64,000 nucleotides of DNA, from contig JAGAAX010000003.1 in NCBI GenBank assembly GCA_017614995.1, positions 61,482 through 125,481 on the forward strand, given 5' to 3'. How positions within the stretch are numbered: the stretch's first letter is position 1; every line of letters starts with the position of its first letter. The stretch is from Spirochaetaceae bacterium (lineage in GTDB: Bacteria; Spirochaetota; Spirochaetia; Treponematales; Treponemataceae). The notes beneath the pieces are model-generated. The model was not told the DNA's origin, ran no database searches, and saw nothing but the letters and a program-made list of their open reading frames with translations. Position numbers and translations under genes: made by a program. Shown piece by piece: positions 8,291 to 16,942 of the stretch.

Positions 8291-9763
8291 TTACGGCTTC
8301 TTTGCTTGCGTTACTCGTGGCTGCCCTCCTAAATCGTTAAAAGTCTTAATTTCTATAAAACCTGAATCTTTCAGAAGCTCTGCCGTTTGAGCCGCATTGT
8401 ATTCGCCGGTTTCAATAAGCAGTATACCGTTTTTATTGAGGGCTTGCCATACCTGTGGAATCAACCGCCGTATTATGTCAAGCCCGTCTTTGCCGCCGTC
8501 CAAAGCAAAGCGCGGCTCGCTCCGTCCGTCTTGCAGAAGCCCGTCTGTAACGCTAGAAGGCACATAGGGCGGATTAGACAGAATAATGTCAAAGTGTGGC
8601 GGCGGTTTTGCACCGGCTAAAAAAGGCTCAAGCAAATCGCCCTGCACAAAGCTTATGTTCTCTGCATCTTCGCCGAGAATTGCGCGCGTGTTTCTTTGCG
8701 CAATGCCGAGCGCGTCTTCTGAAATGTCAGAAAGCACAAACTTTATGTTTACTGGATTTATGTGCAAATCTAATGCTTCTTGAAACACGCTGATGCCGAT
8801 GCAGCCAGAGCCTGTGCAAATATCTGCAATATTCAGCGTTTCAGACTGTGTGTCTGGGCTGTGCGCGGTTAGTGTATGCGCGCGCGCTTCAACAAGCTTT
8901 GCCGCAAGCTCAACAAGCAGTTCTGTATCAGGCTTTGGAATAAGTACCGCCGGAGAAACTTCAAAAGTGCTTTTCCAGAAATCTTTTCTGCCTGTAAGAT
9001 ATGCAACCGGCATTCCGTCCGCGCGCCTGTAAAGCAGTTTTGCAAAAGCAAGCGTTTCTTCAGCAGAAACTTTGTCCGAAGCGCGCAAAAGCAGGTCATT
9101 TTTGGTGCAGCCAAGTACATGGGAAAGAAGCAGCGCGGCATCAAGTTCAGGTGTTGTTGTTTTTGTGGTCTTTGTGGTCTTTAATTCGGCAGCGCCCCAT
9201 GCTTTTAGGGCAAAAACTGTGCCGGGCTTTTGCAGGCATTTTTGCAGAACCTCAAAATAAGGCTGCCACGTTGTTTCAAAAGGCATAAATTTGCCGCTTT
9301 TCCACAAGGCGAGAATCTCTTCGAGAGTGCACCATTTTGCGTCAGCAACTTCTTCTTTTTGCAGAAGCGGAATTATTTCAAGCTTTTGGGAAATATCGTC
9401 AAAGTCAAAAAGCCAGCAGTCCAAAAAAAACGAAGGATTTTCCGGCTCTGGGGGAACAAATCTATAAGAAAAAAGCAGAGTGCTTTGCGCATCATCTGCT
9501 TTGATTCCGAGTTCTTCTCTTAATTCGCGGAGTGCGGCGCTGCGGCTTGGCTCGCCTGCTTTTACTGAACCGCCTGTCGGCTGCCAGTAGCCGCCCCAGA
9601 AGATGTGGTCAACACGCTTTGAGACAAGCAGCCTGCCGTCGCTTTTCCGCCTGACCCATGCGTGTATAATCAGGTGATAGTCTTTTTTGTCTATGGTTGA
9701 GCCGCGCACAGCCGTTCTGTTCTGAGGCTGCCGCACGCGGTCAAAAATGTCCCACAATTCCAT
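8291..9763 (-). CDS. prmC: Nudix hydrolase fused to PrmC release-factor methyltransferase
   Basis: A 490-residue fusion. Residues about 25-170 form a Nudix domain with a perfect Nudix box (GSVKAGE, then RELREELGI). Residues about 185-490 are PrmC, the enzyme that methylates the glutamine of the GGQ motif in release factors: the N-terminal helix domain is followed by IADICTGSGCIGISV (SAM site) and LSNPPYVPSS (NPPY motif). The join is a short threonine/lysine repeat (KTTKTTKTTT). It lies six bases after prfA, whose product is the PrmC substrate. The Nudix substrate is unknown. No frameshift is needed for the fusion. Confidence 0.9.
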   Translation of the reverse strand: MELWDIFDRVRQPQNRTAVRGSTIDKKDYHLIIHAWVRRKSDGRLLVSKRVDHIFWGGYWQPTGGSVKAGEPSRSAALRELREELGIKADDAQSTLLFSYRFVPPEPENPSFFLDCWLFDFDDISQKLEIIPLLQKEEVADAKWCTLEEILALWKSGKFMPFETTWQPYFEVLQKCLQKPGTVFALKAWGAAELKTTKTTKTTTPELDAALLLSHVLGCTKNDLLLRASDKVSAEETLAFAKLLYRRADGMPVAYLTGRKDFWKSTFEVSPAVLIPKPDTELLVELAAKLVEARAHTLTAHSPDTQSETLNIADICTGSGCIGISVFQEALDLHINPVNIKFVLSDISEDALGIAQRNTRAILGEDAENISFVQGDLLEPFLAGAKPPPHFDIILSNPPYVPSSVTDGLLQDGRSEPRFALDGGKDGLDIIRRLIPQVWQALNKNGILLIETGEYNAAQTAELLKDSGFIEIKTFNDLGGQPRVTQAKKP

Positions 9764-9769
9764 AAAAGC

Positions 9770-10849
9770 TTATGAAAGCGCAGAACCGTCAGCTTTAAGA
9801 AGCGCTTCTTTATTGTAGATACAGAGCGCGTCAATAAGCTCGTCGAGCTGACCCTGCATAACCTGGTCAAGCTTGTAAAGCGTAAGATTTATGCGGTGGT
9901 CTGTAAGTCTATTCTGCGGAAAGTTGTATGTGCGTATGCGCTCGCTTCTGTCGCCCGAACCGACCATATTGCGTCTTGCGGCGGCGCGCTCGGCGTTTTT
10001 CTTTGATTCTTCAAGGTCAAAAAGACGTGCTCTAAGAACGCGCCATGCTTTAGCCTTGTTCTTAATCTGGCTTTTTTCGTCCTGCTGAATAACAACAATG
10101 CCAGTCGGAATATGTGTAAGGCGCACAGCCGAGTCTGTTGTGTTGACGCACTGACCGCCCGGACCGCCGGCGCGCATAACGTCAACGCGCACGTCTTCTG
10201 GCTTAATGTCAATTTCAGTTTCTTCTGCTTCAGGCAGAACCGCAACAGTTACCGCTGATGTATGAACGCGGCCCTGTGCCTCTGTTTCAGGTACACGCTG
10301 AACGCGGTGTACACCGCTTTCGTAGCGCAGAGAGCCGTAGACGTATTTTCCGCTGATTGAAAGCGAAATCTCTTTGTAGCCGCCGACTTCTGTTTCGTTG
10401 GCGTCCATTATCTCGTACTTCCAGCCTTTCATGTCAGCGTAACGTGTATACATGCGGAAAAGGTCGGCTGCAAAAAGCGAAGATTCGTCTCCGCCTGTGC
10501 CGCCGCGTATTTCCATGATGATGTTCTTTTCTTCAAGCGGGTCTGGCGGAATAAGCAGAAACTTAATCTTTTCTTCGATTTGCGGTTTCTTCTCTTCAAG
10601 TCCTTTCAATTCTTCGCGCGCCATTTCTTTCATGTCGTGGTCTTCTTCTTCAGTTATGAGCACTTTGGCATCTTCTATGCCCTGAAGAACAGTCTTGTAT
10701 TCTTCGTAAGCTTCCATGACGCTTGATAAGTGCGAATGTTCGCGCATAATGTCTTTATACTTTTTCGGGTCTTTGACCAGTTCCGGGTCTTGTATCTGTT
10801 CGTTTACTTCGGCAAACCGCTTTGCCATTTGTTCAAGTCGCTTAATCAT
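9770..10849 (-). CDS. prfA: Peptide chain release factor 1
   Basis: A 359-residue RF1 that ends translation at UAA and UAG. The GGQ motif is in [19 protein letters not shown], and the codon-recognising PxT-type loop region precedes it at [15 protein letters not shown]. The open frame reaches 10978, but RF1 proteins start with a sequence like [12 protein letters not shown], which fixes the start at 10849; the extra 43 codons do not look like protein. A TATACT hexamer ends six bases upstream and there is no Shine-Dalgarno. First gene of the prfA, nudix-prmC, rel operon. Confidence 0.95.
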   Translation of the reverse strand: MIKRLEQMAKRFAEVNEQIQDPELVKDPKKYKDIMREHSHLSSVMEAYEEYKTVLQGIEDAKVLITEEEDHDMKEMAREELKGLEEKKPQIEEKIKFLLIPPDPLEEKNIIMEIRGGTGGDESSLFAADLFRMYTRYADMKGWKYEIMDANETEVGGYKEISLSISGKYVYGSLRYESGVHRVQRVPETEAQGRVHTSAVTVAVLPEAEETEIDIKPEDVRVDVMRAGGPGGQCVNTTDSAVRLTHIPTGIVVIQQDEKSQIKNKAKAWRVLRARLFDLEESKKNAERAAARRNMVGSGDRSERIRTYNFPQNRLTDHRINLTLYKLDQVMQGQLDELIDALCIYNKEALLKADGSALS

Positions 10850-10855
10850 GCTGAA

Positions 10856-10861
10856 AGTATA
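10856..10861 (-). promoter_or_regulatory. -10 element of prfA promoter
   Basis: TATACT on the minus strand, six bases before the prfA ATG. No good -35 hexamer is seen at 17 bases. The placement repeats the leaderless arrangement seen at other genes here. Confidence 0.45.
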
Positions 10862-11094
10862 GCAAATTGTAAGTATTGAGTATATAGAAATTACTGTATA
10901 GAAATTGAATGAACTCCAGAGCCTGCTTTCGGCGGATTTTGTTCCGAAAATTAATTCACAGCTTTGCTGTTCATGCAATTTTCGTCACAATCTCCGCCTA
11001 CGCAGTCTCTGGCACTTGTACATATCTTTGCAGCCTGTTTCTATTAGACGTAATTATTGTTCAACTACTGTAGTACAATCTTGCGGCCGCGATT

Positions 11095-11541
11095 TTATAG
11101 TCTTTTAAGAAATGAGTGTTTTGTGTCCATTTCAAAACCGTTTTCTTTATAAAAGTTTAATGTACTTTCGCGGTTTGAGCCTGTTTCTAAAGAGATTTTA
11201 TAACAGTTTTTATTTTGCGCAATTTTTATAGCTTCCTGTAAAAGCATAGAAGCAAAGCCTTTTTTGCGATAGGCTTCATGCGTTACTACATTTTCTACAA
11301 CGGCAAAAGCACGCATGTTATGGGTCAGGCTTGGAATAATTGCAAGCTGAACACTTGATACAACGCGGTTATCTTCTTCAACTACTAAGAGATATAATCT
11401 TTCGCTTTTATTGAATTCATTGATAAGCTGTTTCCATGCTTCAATGTCCTGTTCTTCTTTCGGCGGATATTTTGTCAGAAAATTAAAATATAAATCCTTT
11501 ATATCCAGAACATCTTTTTCTTCAGCTTCTCTAATTAGCAT
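11095..11541 (-). CDS. GNAT-family N-acetyltransferase
   Basis: A 148-residue single-domain acetyltransferase. It starts with MLIREAEEKDVLDI. The acetyl-CoA site is VVTHEAYRKKGFASMLL (about residues 90-106), and the family C-terminal NFYKENGFEMD is present. The substrate is unknown. It is last in a three-gene AT-rich block whose base composition differs from the flanking prfA and trxA genes. A 29-bp leader almost identical to that of the next gene lies directly before its ATG, which suggests acquisition as a cassette. Confidence 0.85.
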   Translation of the reverse strand: MLIREAEEKDVLDIKDLYFNFLTKYPPKEEQDIEAWKQLINEFNKSERLYLLVVEEDNRVVSSVQLAIIPSLTHNMRAFAVVENVVTHEAYRKKGFASMLLQEAIKIAQNKNCYKISLETGSNRESTLNFYKENGFEMDTKHSFLKRL

Positions 11542-11568
11542 TTTTTCTCCTTTTGCCCCCTAATGCGG
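11540..11568 (-). repeat. 29-bp leader repeat, copy 1
   Basis: Matches 12267-12295 at 28 of 29 positions. It includes a GGAG ribosome-binding site and the 15-base motif GCCCCCTAATGCGGA (plus strand 11555-11569) related to motifs at 55716 and 63579. Confidence 0.8.
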
Positions 11569-11584
11569 AAGCTGGCGTACATTT

Positions 11585-12265
11585 TTAGTTATAGATCCAG
11601 ATTCCTGTGAATTCTTTGATGATTTCCAGCTTCCTTTGGATTATATCATTTTTCATGGAATCGCCGAAAAAACCGCCCATTATTCTTCCGGCTTCTTCGT
11701 GATTACTGAATTTGTAATCTGTTTCAATTATATATTCTTTAAAGCCGTTATCAACAAGTGCATGATAGAATTGAGCAAGCTTTTCTCCCGGCGGGTTTGA
11801 TGATTCTACATTTGTTCCCATTGTTTCAATAAAAATGACTTTATCTGCTCTTTTTGTAGTTTCTTTGATAAGCATTTGAATGGTCTGCGCCCGGGTTTCA
11901 TTATCTTGAACTACCAAATGCCCGAAACTCCAGCCTTCAATTATTATGTCAAATTTATTTTCAACTGAATTTATCTGCTTGTTGTCAAGAATGGAATATT
12001 CTATTTTATCTGACCATTTCGATAAGTTTATCTTTGCTTTGTCAATCATATTCTGCGAATTATCATATACGAAAACTTTTTGTGCCTTGTCGATATAGTT
12101 TTTTGTAACTCTGCCAGTTCCTATACCAAATTCACCGACAATTTTATTTTCCCACTGGATATTATTGTTAAGAAACTTATAAAGATTGTTGTTATAATCT
12201 TCGTGATTAACTAATTCGTCATACAAGTCTGAATAACTTTGATAGACTTCAAACATATTCGGCAT
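11585..12265 (-). CDS. Class I SAM-dependent methyltransferase
   Basis: A 226-residue Rossmann methyltransferase from the ATG at 12265, which follows GGAGAAAAAATT. A longer frame to 12313 only adds translated leader repeat. Motif I is VGEFGIGTGRVTKNY, motif II VFVYDNSQNMIDKAK, and motif IV region FDIIIEGWSFGH. This resembles small-molecule methyltransferases; the substrate is unknown. The gene ends 43 bases before the acetyltransferase and starts 35 bases after the metallopeptidase-like gene, so the three form one unit. AT-rich and probably acquired. Confidence 0.8.
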   Translation of the reverse strand: MPNMFEVYQSYSDLYDELVNHEDYNNNLYKFLNNNIQWENKIVGEFGIGTGRVTKNYIDKAQKVFVYDNSQNMIDKAKINLSKWSDKIEYSILDNKQINSVENKFDIIIEGWSFGHLVVQDNETRAQTIQMLIKETTKRADKVIFIETMGTNVESSNPPGEKLAQFYHALVDNGFKEYIIETDYKFSNHEEAGRIMGGFFGDSMKNDIIQRKLEIIKEFTGIWIYN

Positions 12266-12266
12266 A

Positions 12267-12295
12267 ATTTTTTCTCCTTTTGCCCCCCAATGCGG
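12267..12295 (-). repeat. 29-bp leader repeat, copy 2
   Basis: Second copy of the leader at 11540-11568, directly upstream of the methyltransferase start. It contains GCCCCCCAATGCGGG (12282-12296 on the plus strand) and the GGAG site used by this gene. Confidence 0.8.
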
Positions 12296-12300
12296 GCTGT

Positions 12301-13068
12301 TTAATAAAACCAAATTTCAATATCTTTGTATGGAATTTGTTTTATATTATTTAGTATTTCAGATAGATTTCTTTTATCTTTGATAATTTCCTCATATGAT
12401 AATTGCTCATAATTCTTCATGTAGAGAACGGCTAATCTATATTCAAAATATTTATATGATTTTGAATTATCGCTTTTACCTGACAGAAAATTCTGCAAGC
12501 CAGTTTCTATCTTATAAGAACTTTCTGATGCAATTGATTCGCAGATACCTTCTTCTTTCCATACAGGCAGGGAAAATCGGTTAAATAAAGAATGAATCTT
12601 TGTTCTAAAAGCATGTGTGCTTTCATGAAGAACGACACTTTCAAAATTTCTTATATTATTAGTTTTATTCTGGCTGATTACTTTTTTTGTACTGAAATCT
12701 GTTTTGTTTATAACTATAAAGTTATGATTTCCAAATGTTCTTGTTTGCCCTATTGATTTATAAATGATATTTGAAAGAAATGTGTACAAACCATAAGAGT
12801 CACAGATAAAAATTTTTATTTTCTTTTCTGGGTTATAAAATGGATTTGCTTTAAGTTTATTGGTCAGTTCATAAAAATAGTTATCCAAACTGGCTTTATC
12901 AGACAAGTTTAAATTATAATTTTCAATGTCATTGTAGTAAAAAGAAACGTTTTCATTTGTATATTTATTCTTAAAAAATATTCCACAACAAAATACGGAA
13001 AATATAAGATAGATGACTAATAATATTAAAATAATACCTTCAATTAACTTTTTCTTACATTTATTCAT
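12301..13068 (-). CDS. Membrane-anchored gluzincin-like metallopeptidase
   Basis: A 255-residue protein from the ATG at 13068, chosen because GAGAGGAAA precedes it. One membrane helix (about residues 9-32) puts the rest outside the cytoplasm or in the periplasm. The zinc motif HEXXH is present as VVLHESTHAF, and 25-30 residues later WKEEGICESIA offers the third ligand, as in MA-clan (gluzincin) peptidases. No closer family was recognised and no substrate can be proposed. Strongly AT-rich; first gene of the three-gene island. Confidence 0.65.
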   Translation of the reverse strand: MNKCKKKLIEGIILILLVIYLIFSVFCCGIFFKNKYTNENVSFYYNDIENYNLNLSDKASLDNYFYELTNKLKANPFYNPEKKIKIFICDSYGLYTFLSNIIYKSIGQTRTFGNHNFIVINKTDFSTKKVISQNKTNNIRNFESVVLHESTHAFRTKIHSLFNRFSLPVWKEEGICESIASESSYKIETGLQNFLSGKSDNSKSYKYFEYRLAVLYMKNYEQLSYEEIIKDKRNLSEILNNIKQIPYKDIEIWFY

Positions 13069-13112
13069 TTTCCTCTCCTGTGCTCTCAATATAGGCAGTT
13101 TCTGTTTCTTGC

Positions 13113-13424
13113 TTAAATTCCTAAAAGCTCTTTTAAGCCGGCTTCGTCGAGGGCGCTTTCGGCGCGGGTCTGGATTTTGCCGTCTTTTACTACCATCAAG
13201 GTCGGTACGCTTAAAATGCGGAGACGGTCGGCGAGCGCGGCTTGGGCTTCTACATCAACTTTGTAGACTTTCACTTTTCCGGCATATTCCTCTGCAAAGT
13301 CTTCAAGAATCGGTGCCATCATCTTGCATGGGCCGCACCAGGGCGCAAAAAAATCTATAAGGATTGTACCGTTGCTTTTAAATATAAGTTCGTCAAAGGT
13401 TTCAGTGGTCAGCGCGCTAACCAT
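13113..13424 (-). CDS. trxA: Thioredoxin
   Basis: A 103-residue thioredoxin with the redox motif WCGPCKM (about residues 29-35), the preceding ILIDFFAPW strand and the cis-proline segment SVPTLMVVKDG. It reduces protein disulfides in the cytoplasm. Its start overlaps the end of the diguanylate cyclase gene by eight bases and is preceded by AAAGGAGG, so it is co-transcribed with that gene and the radical SAM gene upstream. Confidence 0.95.
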   Translation of the reverse strand: MVSALTTETFDELIFKSNGTILIDFFAPWCGPCKMMAPILEDFAEEYAGKVKVYKVDVEAQAALADRLRILSVPTLMVVKDGKIQTRAESALDEAGLKELLGI

Positions 13425-14583
13425 GCTGCACCTCCTTTGTTGTGAGCGGGGCTAGAATTTCGATTTCGCTTATGCCGCGGTGAATTGCGGCTCTGCGCAA
13501 AAGTCCGTCCGGGAATAAAGCCGCGCAGTTTCTTCCGCTTGTCTTTGCAAAATAAAGAGCCTTGTCAGCGCGGTCAATTAAAACGCGCGGCTCGGCTTTT
13601 TCAGAATAAGAGATAAGACATGCGCCGAGGCTAATTGTTACAGAAAGTCTTGTGCCGTTTACGTTTACTTCCGAAGAGCTTACTGTCTGTCTGAGTCTTT
13701 CTGCCAGCGAGGTTAAGCCGACCGAGTCTGTCTCTGGAATTACAATTGCGAATTCTTCGCCGCCAAACCTGCAAAGGCAGTCCTCTTTCCGCAAGACCGC
13801 GCTCATCGCAGAAGCAATTGTAATAAGCACTTTGTCGCCGGCAAGATGTCCCCATGTGTCGTTGAACTTTTTGAAAAGGTCAATGTCTATCATAAGAAGC
13901 CCGGCTGTGTGCTTGTAGCGCCGCACAATCGCCGTAGTTTCTTCAAGCTTGTTGATAAAGTAATCATAAGTATACAAGCCGGTTTTTGGGTCGGTAATCG
14001 ACGTTTTATAGTGCATGTCGTTCTGAATCATTACAGAAAGAACGCTGAACATGTGTGTTATGTAGTCGATTTCGGCGCGTGTGTAAGCATTGCCGGTCAG
14101 TTTGTCGCTGAAAATTGAAAAACCGTAAATGCCGCCGATTCCCTTTAACGGAAAAATCATGAGCGGGTGTATGTCAAGAAAATCCTGGGTAAAGCTTTCA
14201 ATGCCCATCTTTTCTTTGATTTTTTCAAAATCGTTGTCGGTGTTGCCTTCAGCATAATATCTGTGAAGAGTCTTGTAATTTGAATCGTCGATTCTGTCAG
14301 AGACTCTTCCGATGTTTCTGTAGCAGTACTGAAGAATAGAATTTTCTCTCGGCGGCTGAATCAGAAAAGCCATAAACTGCGGCAGAAAATAATCGAGGAA
14401 CCTTGTGCTGATAAACTCAAACATGCTGTCTGCGCTTGTAATCAGCAGAAGGGCGGCACTGTCATCAATAAGTCTGTGAAGCTGTCTGTTTTCGTGCTGA
14501 AGTTCCTTGTTCTTCTCGAGCATTCCAGAATTGCTCAATGAATTGAACTGGGCAATAAAATCGTTTGTTATCTGTTCTGCCAT
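13417..14583 (-). CDS. GGDEF diguanylate cyclase
   Basis: A 388-residue cytoplasmic protein. A coiled coil (about residues 15-40) leads into a GAF-like sensory region (about 40-205), followed by a GGDEF domain (about 215-365) with DPKTGLYTYDYF, IDIDLFKKFNDTWGH and the active-site RFGGEEF. It should make cyclic di-GMP from two GTP. No clear RxxD inhibitory site is present five residues before GGEEF. The ligand of the sensory region is unknown. The gene has a GCGGAGAAAGCT ribosome-binding site and sits between the radical SAM and trxA genes. Confidence 0.9.
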   Translation of the reverse strand: MAEQITNDFIAQFNSLSNSGMLEKNKELQHENRQLHRLIDDSAALLLITSADSMFEFISTRFLDYFLPQFMAFLIQPPRENSILQYCYRNIGRVSDRIDDSNYKTLHRYYAEGNTDNDFEKIKEKMGIESFTQDFLDIHPLMIFPLKGIGGIYGFSIFSDKLTGNAYTRAEIDYITHMFSVLSVMIQNDMHYKTSITDPKTGLYTYDYFINKLEETTAIVRRYKHTAGLLMIDIDLFKKFNDTWGHLAGDKVLITIASAMSAVLRKEDCLCRFGGEEFAIVIPETDSVGLTSLAERLRQTVSSSEVNVNGTRLSVTISLGACLISYSEKAEPRVLIDRADKALYFAKTSGRNCAALFPDGLLRRAAIHRGISEIEILAPLTTKEVQHG

Positions 14584-14613
14584 AGCTTTCTCCGCTTTTG
14601 CATGCTTGTTACA

Positions 14614-15522
14614 TCATATCATAGGTTTTACGTTTTTCAAAAGATATTTTTCAAGCTCGTTGTGAACATGCTTTTTGTCGGCGCTCCAAAGCGGTGCAAT
14701 CAGAATCTTTTTAGCGCCGTCGCCGGTCAGTCTGTGTATAACTATGTTCTGCGGAATAATACCCAATGCTTTTGCGACAAGCTCAAAGTATTTTTCCATT
14801 GAAAGGCACTCAAACTTGCCGCTGCGGTAATCTTCTGCAAGGTCTGTGTTCTCTAAAACGTGAAGAAGCGCAATTTTTATGCCGTCTGTTCCGGCTTTTA
14901 TTGAATGGCACACTGTTTCAAGCATGTCTGCTTCAGTTTCACCCGGCAGCCCGAAGATTATATGCGTAACAACGTGAATCTCTTTTGAGATTTCGTGCAG
15001 TTTTGAAACGGCTTCATCGTAAAGGCTTGTTTCATAATTGCGGCGTATGTATTTTATTGTCTTTTCGTTTGTTGTCTGAAGCCCAAGCTCTACAGACACA
15101 AAAGTCTTTTTGCAGAGGCGCGCTATTGCTTCTAAGACCGGCGTTTCAAGACAGTCTGGGCGGGTAGCGATGGCTACACCGGCAATATCTTCGGCTTCTG
15201 CCGCCTTGTTCCACAAAGCTTCAAGCCGGTTTATGTCGCCGTAAGTGTTCGTAAAATTCTGAAAGTAGGCAATGAACTTTGCTCCGGGGCTTTTTCCGGT
15301 TTTAGCCTGAACTTTCAGTTTAGCCTGCTCAATCTGTTCTTCAAGAGGAAGGCTTCTCGCCGCCGCAAAATCGCCTGAACCCGACTGGCTGCAAAAAATA
15401 CAGCCGCCTGTTCCTTTTGTGCCGTCTCTTGTGGGGCATGTGCAGCCCGCATCAAGCGAAATCTTGTAGACTTTGCACCCGAATTTTTCTTTGTAGAAAT
15501 CAGAAACGGAACGGTAAACCAT
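14614..15522 (-). CDS. Radical SAM protein, YhcC/TIGR01212 type
   Basis: A 302-residue radical SAM protein. The cysteine cluster near the N-terminus (about residues 28-45: CTCPTRDGTKGTGGCIFC) has the wide spacing typical of the YhcC/TIGR01212 family instead of plain CX3CX2C. LGLQTTNEKTIKYIRRN and THIIFGLPGETEADM are standard core motifs. The reaction of this family is not settled; a role in RNA or cofactor modification has been proposed. It lies 10 bases after the CapA-like gene and 30 bases before the GGDEF gene. Confidence 0.85.
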   Translation of the reverse strand: MVYRSVSDFYKEKFGCKVYKISLDAGCTCPTRDGTKGTGGCIFCSQSGSGDFAAARSLPLEEQIEQAKLKVQAKTGKSPGAKFIAYFQNFTNTYGDINRLEALWNKAAEAEDIAGVAIATRPDCLETPVLEAIARLCKKTFVSVELGLQTTNEKTIKYIRRNYETSLYDEAVSKLHEISKEIHVVTHIIFGLPGETEADMLETVCHSIKAGTDGIKIALLHVLENTDLAEDYRSGKFECLSMEKYFELVAKALGIIPQNIVIHRLTGDGAKKILIAPLWSADKKHVHNELEKYLLKNVKPMI

Positions 15523-15532
15523 GTGCCGGGCT

Positions 15533-16828
15533 TTAGCGCATAATCCAGACTTGGTAGCGGAGCGGCGAATTTGTAAACAGCGTTTCCGGCAATACCAGAT
15601 ATTTTGCAGGAATTATGTCCTGCGCCTGTTTCAGAATATAATTGTAGTTGAAATTGTTCGTAAAGCGTTTTACGCCATGCCTGCTCGCAAGGTCTGGCGT
15701 GTATTTTGTAATCGGATAAATGGAAATATTTGCAAAGCCGTTGCCGTAATTTGTAACAAGCGGCAGCAGCGATACATTGCTGAACTGCGTTTCGCCTGTA
15801 TCAAGATTTTTCTCAATTGTCATAGACAAAAGACCGCCGATTACGCGCGGGCCTTCGTTCTGGCTTGAAATCAGGTTGCCGAGCGAATATGCGACAAGAA
15901 CGCGTCTGCCGTCACTTGCGCGCAGCTCTTCTATGGGCTGAAGCACGTGCGGATGTGTTCCTATGATTATGTCCGCGCCCCAGTCCGCAAGCTTTTGCGC
16001 AAGCTCAGTCTGGGTTTTGTTCGGCTTAGTCTTGTATTCTTCGCCCCAGTGTGCAGAAACCACAACAAGGTCGCTTTTGCTTTTTGCGTCTTTTATCATT
16101 TTTTCAAGCTGCGCCTCATTGTTTGCGTGTCCAATTTTAAGCTTTGACTTTTCGGGCAGTGTCAGACCGTTGAGCGAAGAGGTAAATGCGACAAACCCGA
16201 GCTTTATGCCGTTTCTCTCGATGATTCTGACAGTATCCATGTCATCTTTGTCAAAAAAAGCGCCCGAAACAATGGCTCTGTCCTGATTTTTCCAGTAGTT
16301 CAGCGAATCGCGCAGACCGCCTTCTTCTTTGTCGAGCATGTGGTTGTTTGCAATGCTTATCATGTTAAAGCCCGAATCAAGCACAAAGTCGCCCATTTCT
16401 TTTGGCGAGCAGAATCTCGGGTAAGTTGACGGCGTAAAAGACGGTGCGACAAGCGTTTCCTGATTGATAAACGCAAAATCCGCAAGTTCTACGAGCGGCA
16501 GAAGTTCCGAATAGGCACTGTCAAAAAGATATTTCGGAATACTTGCGTCTTTTGTTTCAAGCTTTGCGGCTTTTGCCCTGTTTTCAGCCTGTGTGTAAAT
16601 CGGCGAATGAATCAGATTGTCGCCGACAGCGATTAAGCTTGCGCTTACAATTTCCGGCTCTTTTTCTTTTGGCTTAGACTGATGCTTCGCTGTCTGCTGT
16701 GTCTGTTTCTGCTCTGTTACCGGCTCTGTTTCAATGCCGGAATCCTTTTTTGATGTTCCTTTGCTTGTCTGACAGGAAGTAAGCAAAACTATTAAGATAA
16801 TTAAAATACAGGGTTTTATACGTGCCAT
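15533..16828 (-). CDS. CapA-family lipoprotein
   Basis: A 431-residue predicted lipoprotein: signal peptide with lipobox LLTSC (Cys19), a polar Lys/Gln/Thr linker to about residue 60, then a CapA/PgsA metallophosphoesterase-like domain. Motifs are AVGDNLIHS, ADFAFINQETLV, SIANNHMLD, VVVSAHWGEEYK and IIIGTHPHVLQPIE. In Bacillus, CapA helps poly-gamma-glutamate synthesis or export, but no capB or capC neighbours exist here, so the role is unclear. A promoter reading TTGCAA-18-TATTTT ends six bases before the ATG with no Shine-Dalgarno. Confidence 0.9.
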   Translation of the reverse strand: MARIKPCILIILIVLLTSCQTSKGTSKKDSGIETEPVTEQKQTQQTAKHQSKPKEKEPEIVSASLIAVGDNLIHSPIYTQAENRAKAAKLETKDASIPKYLFDSAYSELLPLVELADFAFINQETLVAPSFTPSTYPRFCSPKEMGDFVLDSGFNMISIANNHMLDKEEGGLRDSLNYWKNQDRAIVSGAFFDKDDMDTVRIIERNGIKLGFVAFTSSLNGLTLPEKSKLKIGHANNEAQLEKMIKDAKSKSDLVVVSAHWGEEYKTKPNKTQTELAQKLADWGADIIIGTHPHVLQPIEELRASDGRRVLVAYSLGNLISSQNEGPRVIGGLLSMTIEKNLDTGETQFSNVSLLPLVTNYGNGFANISIYPITKYTPDLASRHGVKRFTNNFNYNYILKQAQDIIPAKYLVLPETLFTNSPLRYQVWIMR

Positions 16829-16834
16829 TTATAT

Positions 16835-16864
16835 AAAATAGCCTATTATGCGCATTTTTTGCAA
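16835..16864 (-). promoter_or_regulatory. Promoter of the CapA-like gene
   Basis: Minus strand TTGCAA (16859-16864), 18-base spacer, TATTTT (16835-16840), six bases, ATG. Leaderless arrangement; the -10 match is moderate. Confidence 0.4.
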
Positions 16865-16942
16865 GTTCTAGATTCCTAAGCAGTTTTTGGTTAAAAATGT
16901 CATTATCCTCAATTTCGAGTCTTTAAAATTCGTACTTTTTTA

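Noticed and set aside
10850..10978. N-terminal extension of release factor 1
   Set aside because: The extra 43 codons cover the TATACT promoter element and do not resemble RF1, whose normal start is MIKRLEQ at 10849.
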